DNA of 64,000 bases, taken from the NCBI RefSeq assembly GCF_004565475.1, contig NZ_SRHX01000001.1:124001-188000 (forward strand). The letters run 5' to 3'. The translations under genes and the position numbers were made by a program. Below, one piece after another: positions 9,969 through 19,348 of the stretch. Below the pieces are notes generated by a model. It was not told the origin of the DNA. It saw only the letters and a list, made by a program, of their open reading frames with translations, and did no database searches. Every line of letters starts with the position of its first letter. Position 1 is the first letter of the stretch. The stretch comes from Lonepinella koalarum. GTDB taxonomy: Bacteria > Pseudomonadota > Gammaproteobacteria > Enterobacterales > Pasteurellaceae.

Positions 9969-10973
9969 TTATTCTTCCTTTTTCTCGCGACTTAATAATG
10001 CTATAGCAGCTTCTTGAGCAGTTTTATGCTGAAACAGTACTTGATACATTTGTTCTGTAATCGGCATTTCAATGTGTTGTCGTTGGGCTAATAACATGGT
10101 TTCTTTGGTATTATAATAACCTTCCACCACTTGACCGATTTCATGCATTGCTTGTTCAGCAGAAATACCTTGTCCTAACATCAAACCAAAACGTCGATTG
10201 CGAGATTGGTTGTCAGTACAGGTTAACACTAAATCACCTAAGCCAGACATCCCCATAAACGTATTGGGGTTCGCACCTAATGATACGCCTAAACGGCTGA
10301 TTTCCGCAATACCACGGGTAATCAAGGCGGTACGGGCGTTTGCTCCAAATCCCATACCGTCTGAAATACCAGCGGCAATCGCAATCACATTTTTAATCGC
10401 ACCGCCCAGTTGTACACCAATCATATCTTGATTTAAATAAACCCGAAAATGTTTACTGCAATGAATTCGATTTTGCAGTTCAAGCGCAAATTGTGGGTCA
10501 TTGGATGCTAACGCAATGGCGGTGGGTAAGCCGGCGGCTAATTCTTTGGCGAAAGTTGGACCGGATAGCATGGCTAGAGGATAATGATCGCCCAATTTTT
10601 CTTCCATCACGGTTTGCAATAAACGCCCAGTATCACGCTCTAGGCCTTTAGTCGCCCATGCAATCCGACTATCATTGCGTAAGTGGGGTTTTATTTGATC
10701 GATGACGTCCGCAAATACATGGCTTGGCACCACTATTAATAAATCTCGTGAGATTTGCAGCGCGGTTTTAAGATTGGCTTCAATATGCAATGCCGTTGGA
10801 AAAGCAATATCCGGCAAAAAACGTACATTTTGGCGTGCTTCGGCTAACTGGCGACAATGTTCAGGGTTATGCCCCCAAAGATAAGTAGGGAAATTGTTAC
10901 GGGACAAGGCAATGGCTAAAGATGTGCCATAAGACCCCGCTCCCAATACGCTAATCGGTGTTTGAATGGTCAT
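9969..10973 (-). CDS. gpsA: NAD(P)-dependent glycerol-3-phosphate dehydrogenase GpsA
   Basis: Reduces dihydroxyacetone phosphate to sn-glycerol-3-phosphate for phospholipid synthesis. The start at 10973 gives 334 residues and [20 protein letters not shown], with the Rossmann dinucleotide loop GAGSYG at the expected place; the longer frame adds 15 residues not seen in the family. [13 protein letters not shown] contains the catalytic Lys, and [10 protein letters not shown] lies near the C-terminus. Order secB-gpsA-cysE is the same as in enteric bacteria. A palindromic repeat separates gpsA from secB. Confidence 0.97.
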   Translation of the reverse strand: MTIQTPISVLGAGSYGTSLAIALSRNNFPTYLWGHNPEHCRQLAEARQNVRFLPDIAFPTALHIEANLKTALQISRDLLIVVPSHVFADVIDQIKPHLRNDSRIAWATKGLERDTGRLLQTVMEEKLGDHYPLAMLSGPTFAKELAAGLPTAIALASNDPQFALELQNRIHCSKHFRVYLNQDMIGVQLGGAIKNVIAIAAGISDGMGFGANARTALITRGIAEISRLGVSLGANPNTFMGMSGLGDLVLTCTDNQSRNRRFGLMLGQGISAEQAMHEIGQVVEGYYNTKETMLLAQRQHIEMPITEQMYQVLFQHKTAQEAAIALLSREKKEE

Positions 10974-11003
10974 CGCAAAATCCTTAAAAAAGCATTTCGC
11001 ATT

Positions 11004-11079
11004 GTAAGGGCAGACCAATATGTCCGCCTGAAAATCCCGCTCCGTTTTGGGCGGGCGGACGCATCGGTCCGCACCCTAC
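11004..11079. repeat. Imperfect palindromic intergenic repeat between gpsA and secB
   Basis: GCAGACCAATATGTCCGCC (11010-11028) and GGCGGACGCATCGGTCCGC (11054-11072) are inverted arms with four mismatches. The outer flanks GTAAGGG and CCCTAC extend the symmetry. The GTAGGG edge and GC-rich arms in AT-rich surroundings match the general form of the palindromes at 32221, 34193 and 61469, though the arm sequence differs. It lies in the secB-gpsA intercistronic gap. Confidence 0.6.
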
Positions 11080-11098
11080 GAAAGACTTTTAAATTTAA

Positions 11099-11608
11099 TT
11101 AATGAGCAGTAGGTTGTTCCGCTTGTTCTTCTTGCTGTTCAATACGACGTAAATGTTCCATAAATAAGGCATCAAAATTTACCGGAGCAAGATTTAACGC
11201 CGGGAAGGTCCCGCGATTAACTAAGCTAGAGATCAATTCACGCGCATAAGGGAACAGCATATTCGGACATTGTGAGGTTAAACAATGCGCCATTTGCATA
11301 TTTTCTAACCCGCTGATGGTAAATACGCCAGCTTGCTTCACTTCACAAATAAATGCCACTTCTTTGCTGCCTTCCATGGTTGTTTCGGCAGAAATATTTA
11401 ACACCACTTCGTATAAATCATCACCTAATTGTTTAGCTTCAGTGCTTAAGTCAAAGCTTAAATTTGGTTTCCATTCTTGATGAAAAATATGTGGCAAATT
11501 AGGCGCTTCAAATGACACATCTTTAATATAAATACGTTGAATTTGAAACACCACTTCTGGTTGAGTTTGTGCTTGTTCTGAAACGGGGTTTTGTGTTTCT
11601 TCGGTCAT
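11099..11608 (-). CDS. secB: Protein-export chaperone SecB
   Basis: Tetrameric cytoplasmic chaperone that keeps precursor proteins unfolded and delivers them to SecA. The 169 residues carry the typical core [19 protein letters not shown] and the later [19 protein letters not shown], both signature blocks. The acidic, Gln-rich tail ([10 protein letters not shown]) is usual. It sits 9 bp after the rhodanese gene, as in the enteric yibN-grxC-secB-gpsA-cysE order, except that grxC is absent here. Confidence 0.97.
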   Translation of the reverse strand: MTEETQNPVSEQAQTQPEVVFQIQRIYIKDVSFEAPNLPHIFHQEWKPNLSFDLSTEAKQLGDDLYEVVLNISAETTMEGSKEVAFICEVKQAGVFTISGLENMQMAHCLTSQCPNMLFPYARELISSLVNRGTFPALNLAPVNFDALFMEHLRRIEQQEEQAEQPTAH

Positions 11609-11617
11609 ATAAAATCC

Positions 11618-12055
11618 TTATTTTACTAATGGTAAGTTGGCGGCGTTCCAGCCAGCAATGCCTTCTTGTAAGGCATAAACTTCGCTGAATCCTTGTTTAG
11701 ACAAGATCTCCGCAGAAGTATTGGCTGTGGCACCGGTGGCACAGACTAAGATAATTGGCATCTCTTTATGTTGTTCTATTTTGCCTAAATTATGTTTTTT
11801 AATATCGCTTGGCAAAAATTGTTTGCTGTTAATAATGTGACCACGTTTAAATTCATCAATACTACGCAAATCAATCACGACCGCATCTTTATTATTGATT
11901 AGCGCAACGGCTTGGGAATTATTGACTAATTTCACTTTGCTTAAGGCAGATTTGACAAAGACATAAATGGTAGCTACGAAAATAGCGACCCAAGCGACCA
12001 CTAACAAGGTATGGTTTTTGGCAAATTGTACTGCCAACGGCATAAATTCTTCCAT
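11618..12055 (-). CDS. yibN: Membrane-anchored rhodanese-domain protein (YibN-like)
   Basis: A 145-residue protein with one N-terminal membrane segment (about residues 15-34, LLVVAWVAIFVATIYVFV) and a cytoplasmic rhodanese domain. The active-site loop is VCATGATA, with the Cys that carries persulfide in sulfurtransferases, and the domain opens with AVVIDLRSIDEFKRGHI. Physiological substrate is not established. Position upstream of secB matches E. coli yibN. Confidence 0.9.
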   Translation of the reverse strand: MEEFMPLAVQFAKNHTLLVVAWVAIFVATIYVFVKSALSKVKLVNNSQAVALINNKDAVVIDLRSIDEFKRGHIINSKQFLPSDIKKHNLGKIEQHKEMPIILVCATGATANTSAEILSKQGFSEVYALQEGIAGWNAANLPLVK

Positions 12056-12133
12056 ATTGTTCTCAAATTGAAGTAAATAAAAATAGGCGTTAAGTATAAC
12101 CGACTTTCTGCATGTTGCAAAAACTAATTTTTA

Positions 12134-12568
12134 TTACACATTTAGCCAGAAGGTCACTGGTCCATCATTAGTTAAGCTAACTTGCATATCGGCGGCAAAT
12201 TGTCCGCTAGAAACTTGAATTTTTTCACCGCACTTTTGCACAAAATATTGATACAATTGATTTGCTAGATCTGGAGATGCACCTTTTGAGAAACTCGGAC
12301 GTAAGCCTTTTTGCGTATCAGCCGCAAGGGTAAATTGCGACACCACTAACAGCGCTCCTCCCACCTGTTGTACATTTAAATTCATTTTACCCTCTGGATC
12401 AGTAAATACCCGATAATTCAGTACTTTTTCCACTAATTTATCTGCTTTGGCAGGCGTGTCTTGTTTTTCCACCCCGAGCAATACCAATAATCCTTTGCCG
12501 ATTTCCCCGATAATCTGGTTGTCCACCGCTACGTTGGCTTGGCTCACTCGTTGAATTAATCCAATCAT
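12134..12568 (-). CDS. dtd: D-aminoacyl-tRNA deacylase
   Basis: Hydrolyses D-amino acids (and glycine mischarged on tRNA-Ala) from tRNA, protecting translation. The 144 residues include the conserved [13 protein letters not shown] start, the SQFTLAADT catalytic strand and the [10 protein letters not shown]-terminal block containing the cross-subunit Gly-Pro motif. The start overlaps the last 4 bases of the upstream membrane-protein gene, indicating translational coupling, an arrangement also seen in enterics (yihY-dtd). Confidence 0.96.
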   Translation of the reverse strand: MIGLIQRVSQANVAVDNQIIGEIGKGLLVLLGVEKQDTPAKADKLVEKVLNYRVFTDPEGKMNLNVQQVGGALLVVSQFTLAADTQKGLRPSFSKGASPDLANQLYQYFVQKCGEKIQVSSGQFAADMQVSLTNDGPVTFWLNV

Positions 12569-13446
12569 TGTTGTTTTTCCTTAAATTTTTCCATGATTTG
12601 TGACAAATTTAATTCACCCGCGTTAATTAATCGCATATCATCTAACACAGCCGTTAATTGTGCACCGAGTAAAATAAAGACCCAGCTTAACCAAATCCAC
12701 AGCAACGTAATAGGTAAGGTCGCCATCGCACCATAAATTAATTGGTAAGATGGAAAGGTGGTGATATACCAAGCAAAACCTTGTTTACCTAACGTAAAGA
12801 AGATCGCTGCCACCAACGCACCCGCAGCAGCATGCTGCCAATAAACTTTTTGATTTGGTACTAATAAATAAATCAGGGTAAAACTCAACCAAGTTAATAA
12901 AAACGGCACTATCCCTAATAATTTTAAACCAAAGGGTAAATTAATGCTTTCATTGAATAGCCGAAATGACGCAATATAGCTAGAAATAGCAATGCTCGCA
13001 CCGATAAAAATCGGTCCTAGGGTTAAAATCGTCCAATAAATCGCAAACGAAAAGAGTAAGCTACGATTTTTAGCACGCCAAATATCATTTAGCGTTTCAT
13101 CAATAGACTTGATTAGCATTAATGCCACCACTATTAAACTCACAATCCCTACTGCACTCATCTGTTTAGAATTATTAACAAATTCATCAATATATTGCCC
13201 CACCACATCACTGGCTGATGGCGCAAAATTAGTAAAAATAAATTCCTTTAATGAATCCGTCATTTCATTAAACATCGGAAAAGCGGAAAAAATTGCAAAC
13301 ACCACCATGACTAACGGCACAATAGCTAGAGTAGTGTTATATGTTAATGAACCAGCGGCTTGAGTGAGCTTGTTTTGCTGAAAACGTTGCCAAAAAACAT
13401 TCAGAAATAACCAAGATTGTGTTAACAAGGGAACATTTTTTTTCAT
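12565..13446 (-). CDS. yihY: YihY/UPF0761 family inner-membrane protein
   Basis: A 293-residue integral membrane protein with about six hydrophobic segments (for example [18 protein letters not shown] near residues 38-55, and [19 protein letters not shown] near residue 245). It belongs to the YihY/BrkB-like family. Older annotations called it ribonuclease BN; that activity belongs to another gene, so I do not assign it. The gene overlaps dtd by 4 bp. Function unknown. Confidence 0.88.
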   Translation of the reverse strand: MKKNVPLLTQSWLFLNVFWQRFQQNKLTQAAGSLTYNTTLAIVPLVMVVFAIFSAFPMFNEMTDSLKEFIFTNFAPSASDVVGQYIDEFVNNSKQMSAVGIVSLIVVALMLIKSIDETLNDIWRAKNRSLLFSFAIYWTILTLGPIFIGASIAISSYIASFRLFNESINLPFGLKLLGIVPFLLTWLSFTLIYLLVPNQKVYWQHAAAGALVAAIFFTLGKQGFAWYITTFPSYQLIYGAMATLPITLLWIWLSWVFILLGAQLTAVLDDMRLINAGELNLSQIMEKFKEKQQ

Positions 13447-13506
13447 AAGATTTTTTCCTTAAACTGCGGTACAATTTGCCATTATTTTTCTTAAGCACAA
13501 ATTATT

Positions 13507-13983
13507 ATGTTAGACATTGTTTTATATGAGCCTGAAATTCCACAAAATACCGGTAATATCATTCGTTTATGTGCCAACACAGGCTTTCGCTTACATTTAA
13601 TTGAACCGCTGGGTTTTACTTGGGACGATAAAAGACTACGTCGTTCAGGGTTAGATTACCACGAATTTGCCGAAATCAAAAAACATAAAACCTTTGAATG
13701 GTTTTTACAATCCGAACAACCAAAACGATTATTTGCGATGACGACCAAAGGTGGTCCAGCCCACAGTGAAGTGAGGTTTGAATACGGGGATTATTTGATG
13801 TTTGGACCAGAAACAAGGGGAATTCCGATGTCCATCTTAGACAATATGCCGATGCAACAAAAAATTCGTATTCCTATGACGGAAAATAGCCGGAGTATGA
13901 ATTTATCTAATTCAGTGGCAGTAGCTGTTTATGAAGCGTGGCGACAATTAGGTTATCAAGGTGCGGTGAATTTAAGCCGTTAA
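13507..13983 (+). CDS. trmL: tRNA (cytidine/uridine-34-2'-O)-methyltransferase TrmL
   Basis: SPOUT-class methyltransferase that methylates the 2'-O of the wobble base of tRNA-Leu isoacceptors. The 158 residues start [18 protein letters not shown], with the family's knot motifs FGPETRGIP and [17 protein letters not shown]. Full length. It is divergent from the yihY-dtd pair (60-bp gap) and is followed by a strong hairpin terminator. Confidence 0.96.
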   Translation: MLDIVLYEPEIPQNTGNIIRLCANTGFRLHLIEPLGFTWDDKRLRRSGLDYHEFAEIKKHKTFEWFLQSEQPKRLFAMTTKGGPAHSEVRFEYGDYLMFGPETRGIPMSILDNMPMQQKIRIPMTENSRSMNLSNSVAVAVYEAWRQLGYQGAVNLSR

Positions 13984-14007
13984 TTAGGGTCTAAATACCC
14001 GAAAAAA

Positions 14008-14043
14008 TGCGATAAGAAATTTAATATTCTTATCGCACTTTTC
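14008..14043 (+). terminator. Terminator after trmL
   Basis: TGCGATAAGAA (14008-14018) and TTCTTATCGCA (14027-14037) form a perfect 11-bp stem with an 8-nt loop, followed by CTTTTC. Confidence 0.85.
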
Positions 14044-14275
14044 ATTACTTTTCAATCCAATCAGAGAAATGATAAGTTCTCTGGTTCCTAAACATACCCT
14101 ACATTAAGGTGTCCCCACACCTGTAAGATATGGGTTAAATTATATGGTAAATACGTTACCTGTAAATCACAAATTTGTAAAGGAAGTGTAAAGGGTATTG
14201 ATTTTAAATGAAATTTCTAAATTTACTATTTTAACACTTGAGCAAATAAATATTTTTATTTGCTCAAATCATCAT
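14044..14275. other. Non-coding gap with three unexplained hairpins
   Basis: No gene is visible. Three short inverted repeats occur: CAGAGAA/TTCTCTG near 14063-14085, AGGTGT/ACACCT near 14107-14122, and GAGCAAATAAA/TTTATTTGCTC near 14239-14265. The last lies just past the stop of the minus-strand oxidoreductase and may end its transcript, though it lacks a clear T-run. Confidence 0.4.
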
Positions 14276-15316
14276 TTATATTGAAACTTTTTGACCATGT
14301 TTTGCGCTTGCAAAGGCTTTTTCAATGATGTTTAACACTAAAATAACCTGTTCTATATCCACTAACTGCGGTGCATTTTCTATAATATTTGCATACAGAT
14401 TATCAAATAACGCTCGATAACTGGTTGCTACATTTGGGTAAGCATAACGTACAACTTGGTTATCTTGTTCAGTATGTAAAATACCCCACCATTCTTCACT
14501 CTCAGCATTCCAATTCCCCACGGGAACAATACCGTTGATTAACAGATTTTCTTGCTGATCGGCTTTCGCCTTAAGGTAAGAACCTAGTTTACCATGCAAG
14601 GCGAATTGTGCGTTAGTTTCTCGAACATATTTACTGGCAATCAGCGACACTTTTAAACCGTTAGCATAATATAAATGCACATCAAAATTATCATCCACCA
14701 CCGAATCTTCATGCTGCGAACGAATATCCGCAAATACCGCTTGTGGTTTGCCAAATAAATACACCGCCTGATCAATTAAATGTACACCTAAATCATACAT
14801 CAAGCCTGTGCCTTGTTCGCCCGTTTCTTTCCATTGTTTCGGGTTTTTACTTTTAGCATAACGTTCCATACGGATTTCACAATCCACTGGTTCACCGACT
14901 AAACCTTTTTGTAAAATTTCTTTTGCAGTCGCAATATGACTATCCCAACGGCGGTTTTGATACACATATAGGGTAACATGATGCTGTTGAGCTAACTCAT
15001 TTAATTCCATTGCTTGTTGTGAAGTGGCAACTAACGGCTTTTCCACCAATACATTTTTTTTCGCTAAAATGGCTTGTTTCACCATAGCATAATGAGTTTG
15101 ATTTGGCGTAGTAATCACCACCAGATCGATTTCGTCAGTTAATAATTCCGCGTAATCTCGCACAATTTTCACATCGGGCAACCATGCTTTTGCGCGTTCA
15201 GTAGAACGTTCATACACTTTACAAATACGAAAGCGATCATCGGTTTTGAAAAAAGGAACATGAAATAATCGAGCGGAATAACCGCTACCAGCAATGGCGA
15301 TATTGAGGGTTTTCAT
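14276..15316 (-). CDS. Gfo/Idh/MocA-family NAD(P)-dependent oxidoreductase (YdgJ/YhhX-like)
   Basis: A 346-residue two-domain dehydrogenase. The N-terminal Rossmann fold has IAGSGYSARLFH; the family's catalytic EKP motif appears as VLVEKPLVA near residue 95. The C-terminal domain has YDLGVHLIDQAVYLFG, a hallmark of this family. Members oxidise sugars, inositols or related polyols; nothing nearby fixes the substrate. Closest in general features to E. coli YdgJ, which is itself poorly characterised. Flanked by gaps on both sides, so probably monocistronic. Confidence 0.88.
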   Translation of the reverse strand: MKTLNIAIAGSGYSARLFHVPFFKTDDRFRICKVYERSTERAKAWLPDVKIVRDYAELLTDEIDLVVITTPNQTHYAMVKQAILAKKNVLVEKPLVATSQQAMELNELAQQHHVTLYVYQNRRWDSHIATAKEILQKGLVGEPVDCEIRMERYAKSKNPKQWKETGEQGTGLMYDLGVHLIDQAVYLFGKPQAVFADIRSQHEDSVVDDNFDVHLYYANGLKVSLIASKYVRETNAQFALHGKLGSYLKAKADQQENLLINGIVPVGNWNAESEEWWGILHTEQDNQVVRYAYPNVATSYRALFDNLYANIIENAPQLVDIEQVILVLNIIEKAFASAKHGQKVSI

Positions 15317-15335
15317 TGGGTTTTCCTAGTAAAAG

Positions 15336-15436
15336 ACCCCATATTTACATATGGGGTTAAGTATATTATGCCACGCTGTGGCTAGAAAAGATGCAGAGCA
15401 TCGTTACTATTCATAGCCCTGTCCGTTAGTGCAGGG
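15336..15436. other. Four consecutive stem-loops in the gap between the oxidoreductase and FMN reductase genes
   Basis: Within 101 bp there are four separate inverted repeats: ACCCCATAT/ATATGGGGT (15336-15357, loop TTAC), GCCAC/GTGGC (15370-15382), GATGC/GCATC (15390-15402) and CCCTG/CAGGG (15417-15436). No reading frame is present. The cluster could be a structured RNA, a transposon-end remnant or a composite terminator/leader. Confidence 0.5.
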
Positions 15437-15444
15437 AATACAAA

Positions 15445-15984
15445 TTATTGCACAAAATCCGCAAAATCCTTGATAAAGTTTTGTAGTTTTTGTTTTACCT
15501 CTTCAGAAACAATTTCACCTTGCTCGTTAAATACACCACTGAAAATACCTGCTACATTAACCACTTCTGGTAATACTTTCATATTAATATAATGTGCATT
15601 AGCAATCGCTTTTAATTGACCGGATACGCCCGCACCATCTGTCGCCGTAACAGCGACAAGACCTGCTGGTTTACCAATCCATAAACTTTGTCCTGAAGCG
15701 CGTGAACCAATATCAATGGCATTTTTTAACATCGCAGACAGACCACCATTATGTTCTGGACTAATCAACAATACGCCATCAGCGTCTTTAATTTGTTGAC
15801 GAAAACGCGCATATTGTGCTGGGCTGTTATCATCAAAATCACGATCGTATAATGGCAGATCTGCAATTTCAATCAGGTTAAGTTGGATACTCGCTGGTGC
15901 AATAGATTGTAAATATTTTGCCACGATTTGGTTAAATGAAGTTTTGCTATTACTTCCTACTAATACTGCAATTTGTTTTGTCAT
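15445..15984 (-). CDS. NAD(P)H-dependent FMN reductase family protein
   Basis: A 179-residue flavodoxin-fold protein of the NADPH-dependent FMN reductase family (as in ChrR/YieF quinone reductases). The phosphate-binding loop is VGSNSKTSFNQ at residues 8-18, and the flavin-contacting ISPEHNGGLSAMLKNAID lies near residue 75. Such enzymes reduce free FMN or quinones. It starts 45 bp after the pirin gene on the same strand, and the two likely form one operon; pairing of pirins with flavin/quinone reductases suggests a quinone- or redox-stress role, which is inference. Confidence 0.88.
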   Translation of the reverse strand: MTKQIAVLVGSNSKTSFNQIVAKYLQSIAPASIQLNLIEIADLPLYDRDFDDNSPAQYARFRQQIKDADGVLLISPEHNGGLSAMLKNAIDIGSRASGQSLWIGKPAGLVAVTATDGAGVSGQLKAIANAHYINMKVLPEVVNVAGIFSGVFNEQGEIVSEEVKQKLQNFIKDFADFVQ

Positions 15985-16029
15985 AATAATTTTCCTTATA
16001 ATAAATATTGTTGTATTCTAGTCCCAAGT

Positions 16030-16719
16030 TTAAATCAAATCAAACAGTAAAAATTCAACATCACTGCTCGTTTCAATCGCTAATCTTGGTTCTGCTTTAA
16101 TACCTAAGGCATCACTGCTATTCAATTTCACGCCGTTTACGGATAATTCCCCTTTAACCACTTGCAACCAGTAACTGCGGTGCAAATTCAAAGAAATTTT
16201 TTCCGTACTTGGTGCACTAAATTGATAACGCCATAATTTCATATCCTGATAAATCTTAAACGAACCGTCGCTGGCATCAGGCGATAAAATCAAAGTACCA
16301 CCTTGTTTATCGGTGAACTGTCCTTGATCATATCTTGGGTTAATGTTCTTCTGATTTGGAATGATCCAAATTTGATATAAATGTAAGGTTTCTTTTTCAT
16401 CTGGATTCACTTCCGAATGAAAAATCCCAGTACCAGCAGACATTATCTGAAATTCACCTGCTTTGACCTCGGTCTGATTACCCATACTATCTTGGTGAGC
16501 CACACGTCCATTAAGCACATAGGTTAAGATTTCCATATTGTCATGGGGATGTTTGCCAAAACCACGCAAGGGGGCTATAAAATCTTCATTAATCACTCGT
16601 AAATGGGAAAAATGCATATGTTTTGGGTCATAATAATTCGCAAATGAAAAGGTATGATAACTTTTTAACCAGTCAGCGGAACCATGACCACGTTCCTGAG
16701 CATATCTTATTTGTAACAT
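16030..16719 (-). CDS. Pirin family protein (YhhW-like)
   Basis: A 229-residue bicupin. The N-terminal cupin has HPHDNMEILTYVLNGRVAHQ (about residues 56-75), which includes three of the His/Glu ligands for the single metal, and FHSEVNPDEKE later supplies the rest. Bacterial pirins such as YhhW have quercetin 2,3-dioxygenase activity in vitro; the natural role is not known. It is the first gene of a probable two-gene unit with the FMN reductase. Confidence 0.9.
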   Translation of the reverse strand: MLQIRYAQERGHGSADWLKSYHTFSFANYYDPKHMHFSHLRVINEDFIAPLRGFGKHPHDNMEILTYVLNGRVAHQDSMGNQTEVKAGEFQIMSAGTGIFHSEVNPDEKETLHLYQIWIIPNQKNINPRYDQGQFTDKQGGTLILSPDASDGSFKIYQDMKLWRYQFSAPSTEKISLNLHRSYWLQVVKGELSVNGVKLNSSDALGIKAEPRLAIETSSDVEFLLFDLI

Positions 16720-16932
16720 TATTCTGTCCTCCTAGTAAATCTATGGTTATAAGTTTAACTGTTATTTATTATGAGATAAACATCCAACTTATTGAAACAT
16801 TATTAACCTAAAGTAAAATATCAACTTCGCGGTAATTACATTTTTACTAGAAAAAATAGGTATTTTTTGATAGGTTATAGGCTTTACCAAAATGTTATTT
16901 GGTTATTTTTAACTATCATATAATAGGGGAAA

Positions 16933-18144
16933 ATGATGATCTTTGATTCATACGAAACGCTGACGCTAGCGGGTTTTGTATTATTACTGGGTTATTTTCT
17001 GGTAAAACGTATTCGTATCTTAAATAACTTTAATATTCCTGAACCCGTTGTCGGTGGCTTTATCGTCGCTGTCGTGTTAACTATTGCTTATCAAGTCTGG
17101 GGCATTCAATTTACCTTTGATAAAGAACTACAAACCACGATGATGCTGGTTTTCTTTAGCTCGATTGGGTTAAGTGCCAACTTTTCTCGTCTAGTCAAAG
17201 GAGGAAAACCCCTGATCATCTTTTTGATTGTGGCAGCGGGGCTTATCTTCTTACAAAATTCTGTCGGGATTTTAAGTGCGTTAGCTTTAGACATTGATCC
17301 AGCCTACGGTTTAATTGCCAGTTCAGTGAGTTTAACTGGCGGGCACGGTACCGGAGCTGCTTGGGCGGATACGTTAACCCAACAATTTGGTATTCAGGGG
17401 GCGACTGAATTAGCTATGGCTTGTGCAACGTTTGGCTTGGTTTCTGGTGGAATTATCGGTGGTCCAGTAGCCAGTTTCTTATTAAAACGTTCGAAAAAAG
17501 AAACGGTGCTTGAAGATGAAAATTTTGATGATGTACAAGAAGCTTTTGAGAAACCGGTTTATCGTCGCAAAATCAATACACGTTCTATTATTGAAACGGT
17601 GACCATGATATCCATTTGTTTGTTAGTCGGAAAATTCTTAGATGTTCAAGCAAAAGGCACAGCGTTGCAATTACCCACTTTCGTTTGGTGTTTATTTACC
17701 GGCGTAGTGATGCGTAACTCAATTGCGCATATCTGCAAATTTAAAGCCGCGGATGAAGCGATTGATGTGTTAGGCACCGTGGGATTATCAATTTTCTTAG
17801 CGATAGCCTTAATGTCATTAAAATTATGGGAACTGGCTGGTTTAGCCTTACCAGTATTTGCGATTCTAATCCTACAAGTCGTGGTGATGATTACTTATTC
17901 GATTTTTATCACCTATCGCGCTATGGGGAAAGATTATGATGCGATTGTATTAAGTGCCGGACATTGTGGTTTCGGGTTGGGAGCGACACCAACCGCCGTG
18001 GCAAATATGCAATCGGTAACATCCCATTTTGGTCCATCCCATAAAGCGTTCTTAATTGTACCTATGGTAGGTGCATTTTTTATCGACTTAATTAATGCCA
18101 GTTCGTTAAAAATATTCCTCGTTATTGTACATGCCTTACATTAA
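16933..18144 (+). CDS. gltS: Sodium/glutamate symporter GltS
   Basis: Inner-membrane Na+-dependent L-glutamate importer of the ESS family, 403 residues with about ten membrane segments. Two inverted structural repeats each carry the Gly-rich re-entrant loop motif: SLTGGHGTGAAW near residue 135 and AGHCGFGLGATPTAVANM near residue 342. Overall spacing matches E. coli GltS throughout. The start could be Met1 or Met2 (MMIFDSYE). It is preceded by a 213-bp gap without recognisable sites and followed by a terminator. Confidence 0.95.
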   Translation: MMIFDSYETLTLAGFVLLLGYFLVKRIRILNNFNIPEPVVGGFIVAVVLTIAYQVWGIQFTFDKELQTTMMLVFFSSIGLSANFSRLVKGGKPLIIFLIVAAGLIFLQNSVGILSALALDIDPAYGLIASSVSLTGGHGTGAAWADTLTQQFGIQGATELAMACATFGLVSGGIIGGPVASFLLKRSKKETVLEDENFDDVQEAFEKPVYRRKINTRSIIETVTMISICLLVGKFLDVQAKGTALQLPTFVWCLFTGVVMRNSIAHICKFKAADEAIDVLGTVGLSIFLAIALMSLKLWELAGLALPVFAILILQVVVMITYSIFITYRAMGKDYDAIVLSAGHCGFGLGATPTAVANMQSVTSHFGPSHKAFLIVPMVGAFFIDLINASSLKIFLVIVHALH

Positions 18145-18150
18145 TCCAGC

Positions 18151-18179
18151 ATACCGTACTAAAGTGCGGTATTTTTTTT
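18151..18179 (+). terminator. Terminator after gltS, containing an uptake signal
   Basis: ATACCGTACT (18151-18160) pairs with AGTGCGGTAT (18163-18172) with one G-T wobble, followed by TTTTTTT. The right arm contains AAGTGCGGT. Here only one arm is a canonical uptake signal. Confidence 0.8.
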
Positions 18180-18233
18180 CGTTTTTTTTGTGTAGAATGA
18201 ATATATCATTGCATACTATAAAGGAAATTTATT

Positions 18234-18623
18234 ATGACAACAGTTATTCATACAGATAAAGCACCCGCCGCCATTGGACCTTATGTACAAGCTGTGGATT
18301 TAGGTAATTTAGTGCTGACTTCAGGACAAATTCCGGTCAATCCAGCCACTGGCGAAATTGCAACGGATATTGTGGCTCAAGCACGTCAATCGTTAGAAAA
18401 TATCAAAGCGATTGTCGAACAAGCAGGATTAACAGTAAGCGATATTGTAAAAACCACGGTTTTTGTTAAAGATCTTAACCATTTTGCTGCCGTTAATGCA
18501 GAATACGAACGTTTCTTCCAAGAAAATAATCACCCGACTTTCCCTGCTCGTTCTTGTGTTGAAGTAGCTCGTTTACCAAAAGATGTTGGCTTAGAAATTG
18601 AAGCCATTGCGGTTAGAAAATAA
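18234..18623 (+). CDS. ridA: 2-iminobutanoate/2-iminopropanoate deaminase RidA
   Basis: RidA hydrolyses reactive enamine/imine intermediates released by PLP enzymes such as threonine dehydratase (IlvA, encoded at 34258). The 129-residue trimeric protein shows the YjgF signature region: TSGQIPVNPATGEI near residue 30, PARSCVEVARLPKD with the catalytic Arg near residue 105, and VEIEAIAV-like end (GLEIEAIAV). Start has AAGGAAA upstream. gph follows directly. Confidence 0.96.
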   Translation: MTTVIHTDKAPAAIGPYVQAVDLGNLVLTSGQIPVNPATGEIATDIVAQARQSLENIKAIVEQAGLTVSDIVKTTVFVKDLNHFAAVNAEYERFFQENNHPTFPARSCVEVARLPKDVGLEIEAIAVRK

Positions 18624-18635
18624 GTGGTAAAGATT

Positions 18636-19310
18636 ATGGCATCACAATTTAAACTTATCGGCTTTGATTTAGACGGTACTCTAGTCAATAGCCTGCCCGA
18701 TTTAGCACTTTCAGTAAATTCTGCTTTAGCAGAATTTAATTTTCCACCAGCAGAAGAAAGCCTAGTACTTACTTGGATTGGTAATGGTGCAGATGTATTA
18801 ATTAGCCGAGCTTTGGATTGGGCTATGCAACAAACTGGTAAACCACTAGACGAACAGCAAATCCAGCAATTAAAACTGCGGTTTAATTTTTATTACGGTG
18901 AAAATTTGTGTAATGTGAGTCGTTTATATCCGAATGTAAAAACCACTTTAGAACAGTTAAAAGCGCGTGGGTTTGTGTTGGCAGTAGTAACCAATAAACC
19001 AACTAAACACGTTCAACCTGTATTAAAAGCCTTTGCCATTGACCATTTATTTAGTGAAACCTTAGGCGGTCAATCTTTACCAGTGATTAAACCGCATCCA
19101 GCACCACTTTATTATTTATGTGGTAAATTTGGTTTTTATCCACACCAGATGTTATTTGTAGGGGATTCTCGCAATGACATCCTCGCCGCTCACAATGCTG
19201 GCTGTGCAGCAGTAGGCTTAACCTACGGCTATAATTACAACATTCCGATTGCAGAAAGCCACCCTGAATGGGTGTTTGATGACTTTGCGGATATTCTAAA
19301 AATCGTTTAA
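18636..19310 (+). CDS. gph: Phosphoglycolate phosphatase
   Basis: HAD-superfamily phosphatase that removes 2-phosphoglycolate formed during DNA 3'-end repair. The ATG at 18636 gives 224 residues, the usual length; a GTG at 18624 abutting the ridA stop would add four residues and has no better ribosome site. HAD motif I is [11 protein letters not shown], motif II is VTNKPTKH, and motifs III/IV are IKPHPAP and [15 protein letters not shown]. Position between ridA and trpS recalls the gph-trpS pairing of enteric bacteria. Confidence 0.94.
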   Translation: MASQFKLIGFDLDGTLVNSLPDLALSVNSALAEFNFPPAEESLVLTWIGNGADVLISRALDWAMQQTGKPLDEQQIQQLKLRFNFYYGENLCNVSRLYPNVKTTLEQLKARGFVLAVVTNKPTKHVQPVLKAFAIDHLFSETLGGQSLPVIKPHPAPLYYLCGKFGFYPHQMLFVGDSRNDILAAHNAGCAAVGLTYGYNYNIPIAESHPEWVFDDFADILKIV

Positions 19311-19348
19311 ACTGCGGTACAAAAATAGCAAGTTTTAAGGAACAAAAA

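Noticed and set aside
12565..13446. Annotation as ribonuclease BN
   Set aside because: That name came from an early mis-assignment of the YihY family; the protein is an integral membrane protein without nuclease motifs.
14044..14275. Insertion-sequence remnant after trmL
   Set aside because: Hairpins are present, but no transposase fragment or recognisable element end could be read, so it is only listed as an unexplained gap.
14276..15316. Gfo/Idh/MocA oxidoreductase as LigC, the dehydrogenase that forms PDC
   Set aside because: LigC belongs to the same broad family, but this protein's features fit the YdgJ/YhhX branch, and it lies 32 kb from the lig-like operon with no shared control.
18170..18192. 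Homopolymer T runs as phase-variable repeats
   Set aside because: The runs are intergenic, part of a terminator tail, and not placed where they could switch a reading frame or promoter.
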